From positions 1-49,991 of the forward strand of contig CAMNIA010000002.1 of assembly GCA_946540105.1 (NCBI GenBank): DNA of 49,991 nucleotides. The letters are read 5' to 3'. Position numbers and translations under genes: made by a program. A model generated the notes under the pieces. That model worked only from the letters and a program-made list of their open reading frames with translations. It ran no database searches and was not told where the DNA came from. This stretch comes from an uncultured Prevotella sp. Lineage in GTDB: Bacteria > Bacteroidota > Bacteroidia > Bacteroidales > Bacteroidaceae. Shown here piece after piece: positions 27,138-37,500 of this stretch. How positions within the stretch are numbered: position 1 is the stretch's first letter; each line of letters opens with the position of its first letter.

Positions 27138-27680
27138 TTAATAGTTCTCGGCCTTTACTTGGAAATACGACTGTGGATGGTCGCAGACGGGGCATACATC
27201 GGGAGCTTTCTTCCCAATGACGATATGTCCGCAGTTGCTGCATTGCCAGATGACGTCTCCGTCCTTGGTGAAGACACGCTCGCGCTTGACGTTGTCCAAG
27301 AGTTTGCGATAGCGCTCTTCGTGAGCTTTCTCGATGGCTGCTACACCTTCGAACTTTTCGGCAATCTCAGGGAAACCCTCTTCACGTGCTTCACGTGCCA
27401 TGCGTGCATACATGTCTGTCCACTCAAAATTCTCACCTCCTGCGGCAGCCTCTAGATTGCTGGCAGTGTCCTTGATGGCACCACCCTCCAGCAACTTGAA
27501 CCACATCTTGGCATGTTCTTTCTCGTTGGCTGCCGTCTCCTCGAAGATAGCGGCAATCTGAACGAAACCGTCTTTCTTGGCCTTAGAAGCCCAATACGAA
27601 TACTTGTTGCGAGCCATTGACTCACCGGCAAAAGCCTCTTGCAGATTCTTCTCTGTCTTTGTTCCTTTTAATTCTTTCAT
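27138..27680 (-). CDS. rbr: Rubrerythrin
   Basis: 180 aa from the ATG at 27680; the track ORF is extended upstream by 46 codons without family resemblance. The N-terminal four-helix di-iron domain has [22 protein letters not shown] (Glu53, His56) and IEKAHEERY. The C-terminal rubredoxin-like domain binds iron through CSNC (147, 150) and CPVC (163, 166). It reduces hydrogen peroxide in anaerobes, using electrons from rubredoxin or NADH-linked donors. It lies on the same strand within the RG-II cluster (70 bp after GH137-GH2), which looks like a chance insertion rather than a pathway link. Confidence 0.95.
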   Translation of the reverse strand: MKELKGTKTEKNLQEAFAGESMARNKYSYWASKAKKDGFVQIAAIFEETAANEKEHAKMWFKLLEGGAIKDTASNLEAAAGGENFEWTDMYARMAREAREEGFPEIAEKFEGVAAIEKAHEERYRKLLDNVKRERVFTKDGDVIWQCSNCGHIVIGKKAPDVCPVCDHPQSYFQVKAENY

Positions 27681-27750
27681 AGCGTTGTATTTGTTTGGTT
27701 TAGTATATGTATGTAAGTTGTTTGATGTCTGATGTAATACCTTGTAGAAA

Positions 27751-30700
27751 CTATTGTATCTCCATTTCTTTGAATTCAACATCGTTGGTATAGATGCGCA
27801 GCGTGTATGTTCCGGCATTGATTTGTGTGCCGGTAGTGGTGGAGAGCATCTTGAACTTGTTCGGAGTGGGTGGAAATGTGACGTTACGATCTACGAGAAC
27901 AGCGCGCTTGGAGTCGGTAATAGTCATGCGCGCCGTGACGGGGCTGCCCGTCGTGTTCTTATAACGGAAGCGCAGGGCATATTCCTGTCCCAGACCTGGT
28001 GTAATGTTGAACGTGCCGTTCTGTTTGGCTGACGGCTGGTAGACGGTGGCAGGACGCGCCTCGGTATCGTTAGGTAGTTCGGCTTTCGGCAATTTGGCTA
28101 TGGTGTCGGTGTCGAGGGCATGCCAGTTGATGTTTGATGTTTGATGTTTGATGTTTGATGTTTGATGTTTCGAGGCAACGGCAATGCCGCAGATGACTGC
28201 CTGTCCTGACTTGACTTCTGGGAACGAGATTCGTAGTTTGCCATCTTTAGCCTGAGCATAGACGACGCGTTTCAGTGAACCGCAAAAGCCAGCCTCTGCC
28301 CATGGGTCGAGGTCATCAACGACAGTTTTGCCATTGACGGCGACATCGAAGATACGCAGTCCTTCGTAGTCGGCTTCCTCGGAAGCCTGTTTCCCATGCC
28401 AGGGCTCAACGAAATAGAGCTCAATGCGGTAAGTCGCCGTGTCAGTGGGTAAACCGCTGACAACGGAGGGGACGGGCAGGTCGTACCACAGGCGATGCCG
28501 ACCGAAACGGAAGAACTGGAATAGTTCGTCGCTCTTGGTTCCACGAATGTCATGACGGATGTGACGCTGAGAGGCTTGAAGGGCATTGACACCTGCAAAG
28601 TCCTGACCCCAGGAATGGCTGTGAATGGTGTCGTCAGCCAGCCACTCCTGTCCGTACTCATCGGTAAAGGCATCACCACCGCAGTTGATGCGATAGAGGT
28701 AGTAGTATCCCTTTGCCCCTTTGACCAAATCGACGTTGCGGTCGGCAGCAGTAAGTTTGAAGTCTGAAGTTTGAGGTTTGAAGTTTGAAGTTTTTTCTTC
28801 CGCTTTTGTTTTTACATATCTCTGACGGTACATATAGTAGGCTGGGGTAGGTTCTTCCCAGGCGGTAACAAGTCCTTTGTAGTTGATGGGACCTATCTTG
28901 TCAATGCGCCGAAGTGCCCCGTCGGGCTGAACGCGTCCAGGATTGTCGTGTGAGTTGAATATCCACTGGAAGTGGCCGCAGACACCAGAGAATTCCGATG
29001 TCTGATGTCTGACGCCTGATGTCTGAGTTTGAAAGGCCTTTTCAGCCAGGCGGGCCTTGGTCTCGAGGAGGCGTGTAAAACTTTCCTCGCTGTATTTGTC
29101 AGCACCGTGCAAGTCAATGGTACGCCAGGCACCATACTCGCCGTTGAGTAGTTGTGAAGGCTCCTTGAGTTCGTTGTCGTAGTTTTCGGCGCTACCCCCA
29201 TAGGTGCCGCTCCAGTTTTGGATGACATTCCAGTCGGTACCTTCTCCCCCATTGCAAGTGGTGATGGCTCGCTGGTCTTTGCATGTGGGGTCGAGTGCGC
29301 GGATGATGTCAGCACACTCTTCGGCAAAAGCCTTGGGCAATACGCTCTCGTTCTGCAAGCCCCAAAGGATGATAGAGGGTGAGTTGCGACGCTCCTTAAT
29401 CCAGCGTACTAAGAGACGCTTGAAATTGTCACGAAATTGAGGTGTGTCATACCAAATATGGGCGGAGAACTGGCTCCAGAAAAGGATGCCCTGCTGATCG
29501 AACAGTTGCTGGTAGAGCAGGTTGTGGGGCTGGTGGGCTTCGCGGAAGGCATTGAAACCGGCATTGGTAATCTGCTTCACACGCGAGCGGATTTGTTCAG
29601 GTGTGAAGGCATGGCTACTACCCAATAGGTGTTCATACTCACATGTGCCATTGATGAAGGTTGGCGTGCCATTTAAGAAGAAACGATTGTCAGTGACTTT
29701 TATGGAGTCATTGCGAGTAGCGGACAGGCGCTTTCGAAGCACAGGCCAAGAGATGCTGCGTATGCCGAACGGCGTGCGCAACTCGTCGGTTGTCTTGCCG
29801 TCACGCTTAATCATCGTAGCAAGCGTATACAGGTAGGGGTCATTGATGCTCCAGCGATGGACGTCAGAAATGGCCTCGGCTTGGAGAAGCGTCTTTGTCT
29901 CGCCAGGTTGTAATACGACAGGCTGAGCATGACGAAACACCTGCTTTCCACTGGCGAGAGAGAACTTGTTGACTAGTTCAATGTGCTGCGGGTTAGACGT
30001 GTAATTCTTGATTTCGGTCTCAATGAACACGCTGTCACAGTTGACGTTGTTCCAGATATGCACACCGAAGGGCTCAATGCGGACGGCATCAGTCTCGATG
30101 AGTGACACGGGACGAAAAATTCCGAAGGGCTGGCTGCCTTCAGAGAAACCCCATTCAGACGAACATCCGCCACAAACCCAGGGTGAGGCGGTCTGCATTG
30201 CAGGATGGTCGACATTGACTGTGAGGGTGTTGAGACCTTGTTGCAAAGCATCGGTAACGTCAAGCGTGAATACAGTACGACCCACGAGTTCCTTGGGATA
30301 GGTAGTGGCGTTAAGCGTAACAGTGGCATAAGTGCCCACACCTTCGAATTGGAGGAAGTAACGTTTGCCCTCTTTCTTGTCGGTCGTAAAGTGCTTGTTA
30401 TATATGGCTGAGCCGTGCAGGTTGCCATGTCGCAACTGGCGGTAGCCATAGTAATCGTCGAAGTTGTGAGGAATGGTGAGAGTTCTCTCTTCGAGAGTGT
30501 GGCGTTGTATTGAGAGTTGAGAGTTGAGAATACGTGCCGTCCAGCCCTCGTTGAGGTTAGTGACAAGGCGGTGCCCTTTGCGCTCAGGCGCAGGGAAGGA
30601 AACGGAAGAGCGCCCCATAGGCACGCTGGTAGCTACGGCAATGCCCCGCTGTTGGTCGTTGTTGACGGCACAGTAGAAATGGTAGACAACCCCGTCGTGC

Positions 30701-31758
30701 TTTACAACATAGCTTTTATGTGCAAACAATTCATCATAGGGCTTGGAGGGGATGATTAGGTCTTCGCCCTCCCAGTCTTGCCAATGGATGAGGTCTCGGC
30801 TGACGGCGAATGTGTTATAAGCATTGTACTTGCGTGTGGGGTTGAAAGCTGAGAAGTAGAACATCACCCAGTAGTCGTTCATTCTTACAATCTGTGCATC
30901 GCCGGTAATGGTGCCATCGCTGTCGTGGGCAAAGACAGGATTGCCGCTATAGCGTTTCCATTTTTTCAAATTGTTGCTCACAGCGATGCCGATGCGTTCG
31001 CCTTTGGGGTGGGTGGCGTCTTTGCCTCCAGCGTTATAAAACATAAGGAATCGATAGTTGCGCAGTTCAGCAGGTAGCAGGTGTTTCGCCTGTTCGCTCC
31101 TCATGTCGTAGATGGTACTTTTATACTGTGTCAGTTGTTCCCACCACTGTGCATCCTTGTCATCGTAGCTCATAAGTGGTGTGGATTGCGGATTCCACTG
31201 GTGTGCTTGGGAGATGTCGCCATCGGTAGAGGCGATGCCGATACTTAGCGGCGCATTGACAGCCTCATAACCAGTACCAGGTCCGCCAATGTATGTCAGA
31301 TAGTGACGCCCCTTATATGCCCCCATCTGATAGCTGCCTCCCCATTCGTAGTCGATGAGGGCAGGGAAACCTCCGCGTTGGTTCTGGTCCCACAACTTGA
31401 GGTCGTCGGCAGGAAAAGCCAGAATGCGTCCAAGCGTCTGCCAATGCAGCAAGTCGTCGCTCTTGGCAAGCCACGTCTCATAGCCTCTGCCGTCGCGTCC
31501 GTCTTTACCATTGTAGCAGACATAGGTCATATACCAGACATTGCCCTCACGGAAGACGCTAGGGCAGTCTATCTTGTGATAGTTGTCCGTAGGCGCAATA
31601 ACCATACCATATTTGTATGGCGTGCGCACTTCGTGGTAAATGCGCTGCATGACGTCATCGCTGATGTTATGAGCGGATAAAGGTAAAAAGGCGAACAGGT
31701 AAAAAAGTAAAATACTCATCACCTTGCATCCGTTTCTATCGTTATTCATCTGTTTCAT
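27751..31758 (-). CDS. GH137-GH2 bifunctional enzyme (BT0996-like) of RG-II degradation
   Basis: 1335 aa. After a signal peptide ([16 protein letters not shown]; a second possible start is Met14) a five-bladed-propeller-like domain fills ~35-390 ([33 protein letters not shown]). I assign it to the GH137 beta-L-arabinofuranosidase type. Residues ~400-960 are a GH2 with acid/base Glu804 in WGLQNES and nucleophile Glu874 in LLNGEYGAW. Further down is a malectin-like domain ([13 protein letters not shown]) and a C-terminal sandwich. The order matches B. thetaiotaomicron BT0996, which removes beta-L-Araf and beta-D-GlcA from RG-II. Four heptamer-repeat insertions sit in frame ([45 protein letters not shown]). 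Confidence 0.75.
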   Translation of the reverse strand: MKQMNNDRNGCKVMSILLFYLFAFLPLSAHNISDDVMQRIYHEVRTPYKYGMVIAPTDNYHKIDCPSVFREGNVWYMTYVCYNGKDGRDGRGYETWLAKSDDLLHWQTLGRILAFPADDLKLWDQNQRGGFPALIDYEWGGSYQMGAYKGRHYLTYIGGPGTGYEAVNAPLSIGIASTDGDISQAHQWNPQSTPLMSYDDKDAQWWEQLTQYKSTIYDMRSEQAKHLLPAELRNYRFLMFYNAGGKDATHPKGERIGIAVSNNLKKWKRYSGNPVFAHDSDGTITGDAQIVRMNDYWVMFYFSAFNPTRKYNAYNTFAVSRDLIHWQDWEGEDLIIPSKPYDELFAHKSYVVKHDGVVYHFYCAVNNDQQRGIAVATSVPMGRSSVSFPAPERKGHRLVTNLNEGWTARILNSQLSIQRHTLEERTLTIPHNFDDYYGYRQLRHGNLHGSAIYNKHFTTDKKEGKRYFLQFEGVGTYATVTLNATTYPKELVGRTVFTLDVTDALQQGLNTLTVNVDHPAMQTASPWVCGGCSSEWGFSEGSQPFGIFRPVSLIETDAVRIEPFGVHIWNNVNCDSVFIETEIKNYTSNPQHIELVNKFSLASGKQVFRHAQPVVLQPGETKTLLQAEAISDVHRWSINDPYLYTLATMIKRDGKTTDELRTPFGIRSISWPVLRKRLSATRNDSIKVTDNRFFLNGTPTFINGTCEYEHLLGSSHAFTPEQIRSRVKQITNAGFNAFREAHQPHNLLYQQLFDQQGILFWSQFSAHIWYDTPQFRDNFKRLLVRWIKERRNSPSIILWGLQNESVLPKAFAEECADIIRALDPTCKDQRAITTCNGGEGTDWNVIQNWSGTYGGSAENYDNELKEPSQLLNGEYGAWRTIDLHGADKYSEESFTRLLETKARLAEKAFQTQTSGVRHQTSEFSGVCGHFQWIFNSHDNPGRVQPDGALRRIDKIGPINYKGLVTAWEEPTPAYYMYRQRYVKTKAEEKTSNFKPQTSDFKLTAADRNVDLVKGAKGYYYLYRINCGGDAFTDEYGQEWLADDTIHSHSWGQDFAGVNALQASQRHIRHDIRGTKSDELFQFFRFGRHRLWYDLPVPSVVSGLPTDTATYRIELYFVEPWHGKQASEEADYEGLRIFDVAVNGKTVVDDLDPWAEAGFCGSLKRVVYAQAKDGKLRISFPEVKSGQAVICGIAVASKHQTSNIKHQTSNINWHALDTDTIAKLPKAELPNDTEARPATVYQPSAKQNGTFNITPGLGQEYALRFRYKNTTGSPVTARMTITDSKRAVLVDRNVTFPPTPNKFKMLSTTTGTQINAGTYTLRIYTNDVEFKEMEIQ
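28127..28168. repeat. Six perfect TTGATGT heptamers inside GH137-GH2
   Basis: Six identical 7-bp units (42 bp) encode the seven-residue repeat KHQTSNI twice on the minus strand. Loss or gain of one unit would shift the reading frame. Confidence 0.95.
28755..28789. repeat. Five GTTTGAA-type heptamers inside GH137-GH2
   Basis: Units GTTTGAA, GTCTGAA, GTTTGAG, GTTTGAA, GTTTGAA encode the linker [12 protein letters not shown] before the malectin-like region. Confidence 0.9.
28997..29024. repeat. Four GATGTCT-type heptamers inside GH137-GH2
   Basis: Units GATGTCT, GATGTCT, GACGCCT, GATGTCT encode part of [12 protein letters not shown] within the GH2 domain. Confidence 0.85.
30511..30524. repeat. 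Two TGAGAGT heptamers inside GH137-GH2
   Basis: Two perfect units plus a diverged third (TGAGAAT) encode NSQLSIQ at the junction between the propeller and the GH2 domain. Confidence 0.7.
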
Positions 31759-31812
31759 AAACTTTAACCCTATTCACTGTTTTACTTTCTTGCCCCTTTT
31801 TACTTTTTTACC
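31698..31812. repeat. 15-bp perfect inverted repeat flanking the GH137-GH2 start
   Basis: GGTAAAAAAGTAAAA (31698-31712, in the signal-peptide codons) is the exact reverse complement of TTTTACTTTTTTACC (31798-31812, in the leader). In the mRNA the two could pair and enclose the ATG at 31758 in the loop. Both arms belong to the octamer-repeat family. Confidence 0.6.
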
Positions 31813-31844
31813 TTTTTACCTTTTTACTTTTTTACCTTTTTACC
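31798..31844. repeat. TTTTTACC octamer tandem repeat, five units
   Basis: Five consecutive TTTTTACY octamers (31805-31844) lie between the GH138-like gene and GH137-GH2. The sense-strand unit AAAGGTAA supplies the TAA stop of the GH138-like gene. Confidence 0.9.
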
Positions 31845-34509
31845 TTTGAAAGAGCCAGTCAACCTCCGATGATGGACCGTTGAGTCCACACTCACGTGGT
31901 GTGATGGTGCTATTGGTGAAGCCTGCCACCATAAGGATGCCTTTAGGAAGGCGTAACGTGTGATGTCCGGCCGGCAGGCTGTATTGGTGAATGTTCACTT
32001 TGGGCATCTGTTCAATGCTGATGGCATTGGTAAGGATAGGTTCTGCCTGTCCGTATTCATTGCCTGTAGCGTCAATCTCCAGCTTGGGTGCTTTTGCCCA
32101 CTTGTGGTCGTCGTCCTTGAAGAGACCCACCAACACCTTGACGGGTTCATCGCTCTCGAACTCGATAGTAGTACCCACAATGCGGGTGGTGTCGCGGTTT
32201 AATACCAACGCCTGCAAATTAGTCAGCTCAGGGGCTAATGAGTCAATCTTGGTATCCTCGCGCTTCTCAAACACAACAGCCCCTTTCTTGAGCGGAACGG
32301 TAGCTATCGGCGAGAGGAGTTTGACTTTAGCAGCGTTAGCAGGCAGAATACTTATGCTCGACTGTGTCTTGGGGTGCTTCAGTTTTTCGATATTCTCTTT
32401 AAAGGCATCGAGCTCAGCCTGATAAACGGTGGCAAGTTCAGACCACGTCTTCATCTTGCCATTGTCGCCACCAACTGGAATGCGGCGCTGAGCCGTCTGC
32501 ATGGAGTTGGCATAGAGGTACCAGTCGTCAGTCATCCGGCTCAGGTCATACCAGATGCTTTGACACTGCTCCAGCCAGACGACAGCTGTTTCGAGATGGC
32601 TGATATCCTTCGTCCATTTGTAGCGCAGAACTTCGGCGGCAGCACGAACCTTCAGTTGGAAGGCCTTGGCAAAGGTTGCATAACAGAGAACGTCGTTCCA
32701 CACCCGCTGATATTCATCGGCATGACGTGTCGGTTTAGCAGTGATAGCTCCCATCTCCACCAAAGCACGGTCGCCGTGATTGACGCATTGATCCACGATG
32801 TCAAAAGGCAGTTCGCCCTTATGCGGTTGTCCCTTATACTCTTTCTCAATATATTCGATGAGCTTCTCACCCTCAGGTCCACAGCTTTCATAGAATCCAG
32901 GGTATATGGTGTACTTATAGGGGTTGACCAGTTCGCCCATCGTCATGCCGAGGAGCAGCGTCTGTCGGTTGCCCTCGGTTATGCCGAATCGGCGCAACAG
33001 TTTCGGAGCTATCTCGCCAGTTTCGTCGTAAGCGTTGAGCAGGTGGCCGGCACTGACGGTGTCAATGCCATAGTAGTCAGCAAGGATGCGTTTCCAATAC
33101 GAAGACTCGACGGACGCTGCACACCCGCTTTCTGTCATAGCACGGTCGCTGTTCCAAGCGTAGCGTCCCCATGCCTGATACCACATCCAGTCACGGTCAA
33201 GTTGCTTCAGACGCTGACCGTTGGGAAGCTTGTCGGCGGTATATGGCCAGTCCCAATACGAAGCCTGCGGATACAAGTGCAGACCTTTAGAATGGTGGGC
33301 TCGGTGCATGGCCTGAACGGCCTTCTGGGTAAAGGCAGGAGAAGACCAGCGCCAGGGTTCCAGATTAGCCAAAATATGAACATTGTCTATATGAACAGGA
33401 GCGGCAGCGGCCAGCTGACGGTGTGTCTCACCCCAGGGACCTCCAGGTTCGTAAGTCGTCAGACTCTCGCCAGTATATTTAGACATGGTGTATATGTTGG
33501 GATAGAGGGGCAATGATTCCTTGAGGACGAGCGGTCCGTCGGTGTCATGAGAACGGAGTACAACAGGGGGGATATCCTTTCTTCCACTCGCCTTTAAACC
33601 GTCTTTAATGCCAGGAATAATCGTTTCCTTCATCCATGTCACATCGTCCTCGATGGTCGCCATAGCTTCGCCTAAGCAAACAAGCAGCCCCACATTGGGG
33701 TAGTTCTCTATGAAAGCGGCTATACTCTTACGTGTGTAATCGCTTATCAGTGGCGTGATAGGGCGATGACGGTCCTGGGTCTTCAGTCCGTAGTGGTCGG
33801 CGAAAGGCTTGCTAAGGATGATGTTGTAAAACATCTGGATAACCCATATGCCGCGTTTGTCGGCCTCGCGGGTTAAGAAAGAGAACATATCGACATTTTT
33901 CTTAAAAGTCGCATCATCAACTTCCAATGCAAAGGGATAGTCCTTTAGTTTTACTAGCGATGCAAAGGGATGCCCATTCCACAAATAAAGCGAGTTCATT
34001 TTGTTATCGACCATCATGTCGAGATACTTCACCCACTCGGCCTTGTCATAGAACCAAGGAAAGTTCTCGGGGGTGTATGGGTATTCATAAACAGCATGCC
34101 CAGGAAGATATACCGTCTTCTGCAGTCCGATGCACGTGCCGCGCATCACCATCTGAGGAGCTTCCGTGCAAGACTGGATGTCTAAAGACCCTGCAAATTT
34201 TATGCGTTCAGCTAATTCCACACAGCCATAGATGACGCCTTTGCTGTCGTTACCTTTTACGGTCAGTCCATTTTTATCTTTCATAATGGAATATCCTTCT
34301 GCAGGACCTTTTCCTGACGCGGATAACGTGATTTTAGTTCCCTTTTTTGTAGAGACCTCGTAGCCTAAAGCCGTCAGTTTCTTTTGAAGGTATTCTGCGG
34401 CATACTTCTCACGGTTTGAAGCTTTTTTATTCGTCACAATATTCACCTGCTGTGCCATCAATATGGTGCAGAGACAGGAAAGTACAAGTGTGATAAGTAA
34501 CTTCTTCAT
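31840..34509 (-). CDS. GH138-like alpha-D-galacturonidase candidate (GH67-type N-terminal domain)
   Basis: 889 aa, signal peptide ending near TILMAQ. An N-terminal alpha-glucuronidase-type domain (~22-115: YAAEYLQKKLTALGYEV, KGVIYGCVELAERI) precedes a TIM-barrel-like region (WVKYLDMMVDNKMNSLYLWNGHPF, LLVCLGEAMATIEDD, HILANLEPWRWSS). A helical domain and a C-terminal sandwich follow. Length, architecture and position between GH137-GH2 and GH78 point to the GH138 alpha-galacturonidase of RG-II degradation. GH115-type alpha-glucuronidase is the main alternative. I cannot name the catalytic residues. No sorting tail, probably periplasmic. It starts 4 bp after the GH78 stop. Confidence 0.55.
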   Translation of the reverse strand: MKKLLITLVLSCLCTILMAQQVNIVTNKKASNREKYAAEYLQKKLTALGYEVSTKKGTKITLSASGKGPAEGYSIMKDKNGLTVKGNDSKGVIYGCVELAERIKFAGSLDIQSCTEAPQMVMRGTCIGLQKTVYLPGHAVYEYPYTPENFPWFYDKAEWVKYLDMMVDNKMNSLYLWNGHPFASLVKLKDYPFALEVDDATFKKNVDMFSFLTREADKRGIWVIQMFYNIILSKPFADHYGLKTQDRHRPITPLISDYTRKSIAAFIENYPNVGLLVCLGEAMATIEDDVTWMKETIIPGIKDGLKASGRKDIPPVVLRSHDTDGPLVLKESLPLYPNIYTMSKYTGESLTTYEPGGPWGETHRQLAAAAPVHIDNVHILANLEPWRWSSPAFTQKAVQAMHRAHHSKGLHLYPQASYWDWPYTADKLPNGQRLKQLDRDWMWYQAWGRYAWNSDRAMTESGCAASVESSYWKRILADYYGIDTVSAGHLLNAYDETGEIAPKLLRRFGITEGNRQTLLLGMTMGELVNPYKYTIYPGFYESCGPEGEKLIEYIEKEYKGQPHKGELPFDIVDQCVNHGDRALVEMGAITAKPTRHADEYQRVWNDVLCYATFAKAFQLKVRAAAEVLRYKWTKDISHLETAVVWLEQCQSIWYDLSRMTDDWYLYANSMQTAQRRIPVGGDNGKMKTWSELATVYQAELDAFKENIEKLKHPKTQSSISILPANAAKVKLLSPIATVPLKKGAVVFEKREDTKIDSLAPELTNLQALVLNRDTTRIVGTTIEFESDEPVKVLVGLFKDDDHKWAKAPKLEIDATGNEYGQAEPILTNAISIEQMPKVNIHQYSLPAGHHTLRLPKGILMVAGFTNSTITPRECGLNGPSSEVDWLFQR

Positions 34510-34513
34510 GGTT

Positions 34514-37500
34514 TTATTTCAGTTTATTGATATCAATTTCTTTATAGGCAATGCGTAAACGGCGCCAGGTGTAGGCGGCGTGAAGCATGCCGTTCTTGCC
34601 TTGTATAATGCAAGGGTAACTGTATTGGCTGATAGGGGAGTCTTCCAGTGTCAAAACATGTCTCCAGTGAATGCCGTCGTTACTGATGGCAATAGAGAGC
34701 GGTGTTCGTACACCTTTCTTAGTGCTAGGTAGTGTTTGGAAGTTGTTGTAAATCAGTACATGACGGCCATCCTTCAATGTGACGGCATCAGTGCCGCTCT
34801 GATTGTTGGGCACATCAAGTAAGGTTACCTTCGACCAGCTGTCGCCATTATCGCTGGAGAAGGACGTGGCTATTTTCCCATTGCGCGTACGCATCAATAC
34901 CTGCAGTCTGCCATCTTTGAGTTTGAGGATGGATGGTTGGATGCAGTCGATGGGGTGCCTTCCGCTCTTGTCGGCAACGCCTCCAGCATCGGGAGCCTCA
35001 ATATCTTCTTTTGAAGGGGCAGTAGCGGTAGCTGCGGGGGTGGTAACGGGTGAACCGCTACCAACGGGAGCTATGGTGGGCATGTCCTCACAGCGAATTG
35101 CCAGTTCAGCTTCGACAGGACCAACGTATTTCCATTCTTTGTTTTTCAGGTCGTAGATTTCCATATGGAACTTCCATCCGTCATTCTCTGTACTGGAGGG
35201 ACAAAGCAGACGTCCATCAATAAGTTCTGGTTTGTTTTTAATAGGGCCAAGAAATCCCTTCGGTAGCGGCTCCTTGTCGCTCCAGGTCTTACCGCCATCT
35301 TTAGATTTACAAAGCCAGCCTGTCCAGTCGGCAACTTTCAAACCTACCTTAAAGAACAGCCATAGTTCACCGTTGGGCATTTCAGTGATGACAGGATTCC
35401 AGCATGCCTTACGCCGTTGGTCGGCAGATGTATTGACATGTCGAATAGGACCAGCAGAAGCGGGGGTACTCTCTGCGGTGATACCAGCAATGGCAGCATT
35501 GGAAGAGCCCAACTCGAAAACGCCATCAGCAGCAAGGATGGGCTTGCTCCATTCCTGCGCCCCCTTCTTCTTGATGCTTACCCAAATGCAGACGTCAGGA
35601 TTGCGCTCATGCTTGCCACCGAAATAGGTCGCAACGATATCGCCCTTCTTGGTCTCTACTAAGCTGACAGAATGGCATTGGGGAAACGGTGCTTGTTCAT
35701 ATAGGAATTCGTTCTTTGTGATAGCTGCATGCGTGGTGGGAATGTTACATGAGAAATGGTATTTGCCAGAACCCAGAGTTTTCGTGGTACCGTCTGGGAA
35801 ACAGATATCTGCGGTAGTGTTACAGGGAATACGGATGTCCCATTCTACATGCTGGAGCGTCTTTCTCCAGTGGCTTTCAATGGTACCATAAGGGCTTATG
35901 TAGTTGACGTTAGCCCACTCACAGTCTTGAATGCTGAAGTCGGGCTGCAGGCGAAAATGCTTATAAGCCATGAGGGTGTCGTTAACCGCAGGTCGGATGC
36001 CGCCGAGATACTGATAGCACCAGGTGACGAGGTCGCCAAGCAGCATGACATGGTTGCCGCTATTCATCTTGGGTGAGGCCTTGTCGCCATTCCATAATTC
36101 CCAAATTGTCGTTGCACCGTTTTCTGCCATATATCCCCATGAGGGATAACTCTTCTGGGTTGCTATCATGTAAGCCACGTCGCTAAAACCATTGTCTGAC
36201 AGCCCACGTAAGAGCCACGAGATGCCGATGACGCCACAAGGAACGTGGGCGTTGTTCTTGACGACGATATTCTCAACGACATTCTTTGTCACCTCTTGGC
36301 GATATTCTTCGGGTACGATGCCGAAAGATAAAGCTAGAAGATTGGCTGTAGCAGTATTGTTTCCATAGAAGACAGAGTCGGGATAAAGCACGTGACCAGG
36401 GCGTGGAGAGGTTCCTTGCTTACAGGTTAGGAAACGGCGGTTAAAGTCCTTTATCATCTGCTCACGAATAGGTCGCCAACGGTTAGCCTCACAGCCCCAT
36501 TGCTCCAGGAGTTGAAGAATGCGTATAAAGTAAGCTGTCGAAATCAGGCTGCCATCCGTCTTTCGTGCTGGATCCTGCGAGTGAATGAGTTCCATCTTCT
36601 CTGGTGGTACACACCAGTCGCCATAAGTATCTTTAGTGATGATGCCATCCTTGAGGTATTCATCCATGAGATGTTCCAGCCATCGCTTGATGTATGGGTA
36701 TGACTTGTCGATGGCTTCGCGGTTAGCATACTGTCTCCATAGCATATCGCAGCAGAATGGTAGAGCTGCAGGCCATGTGACGTCGTCATTGTAATAGTTC
36801 CAAAAGGCTGGAGCTACATCACTGAATACACCGTCTTCGCGTTGTGACTCACAAATGTCGCGCATCCACTTGGTGTAGAGACGCTCGTTGTTGAACATAT
36901 AACTCTCACCCAGGCTTCCCATGGTGCGGTCGCCTAACCACGGTTGTCGTTCGTTGCGTTGCGGACAGTCAACAGGCATTCCCTTGTAGTTGGCATATAT
37001 GCCCCACCAAGCATTATGCATGACTTTATTCAGTGTGCTATCAGAACACTCGAACTGTCCCAACTGCTGCATGTCGTCGCTGACGGTATAGGCATGAACA
37101 TCCTTCACGGGTCCTGTTATCTGGGCATAGCGGAAACCATGATAGCTAAAGATAGGGTGCCACTCGGCGATGCTATTGGTAGCCCCCGCAGGCGTCCGAC
37201 CGCAGATGTAGATATCCTCAGAACGGGCATCGCGGAAGTTATCAAGATAGAGTGAGCCATCAGCCTTTAGCTTCTCGGCATATTTTACACGGATGGTATC
37301 ACCCTCTTTACCCATAGGAACAAAGGCAATCCAACCAGCCATGTTCTGATGGAAATCGTAGATGTTACCACGCAGTCTCGTGGGTTCGGGAGTGAGTGGT
37401 GTAGACACCATTCCTGGTGCCATCTGTGCGCGTAGCGTTCCTGTTGGTATCGCAGTACGTTCCGCTTTCAGCCATGCGCTATCGTCGAAGCCAGGCATGT

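Noticed and set aside
27681-27818. Upstream extension of the rubrerythrin ORF
   Set aside because: The extra 46 residues precede the conserved [13 protein letters not shown] start and overlap the end of the GH137-GH2 gene.
32374-33516. 380-aa plus-strand ORF opposite the GH138-like gene
   Set aside because: Antisense shadow; no domain, signal peptide or promoter, and the opposite frame is a full-length secreted enzyme.
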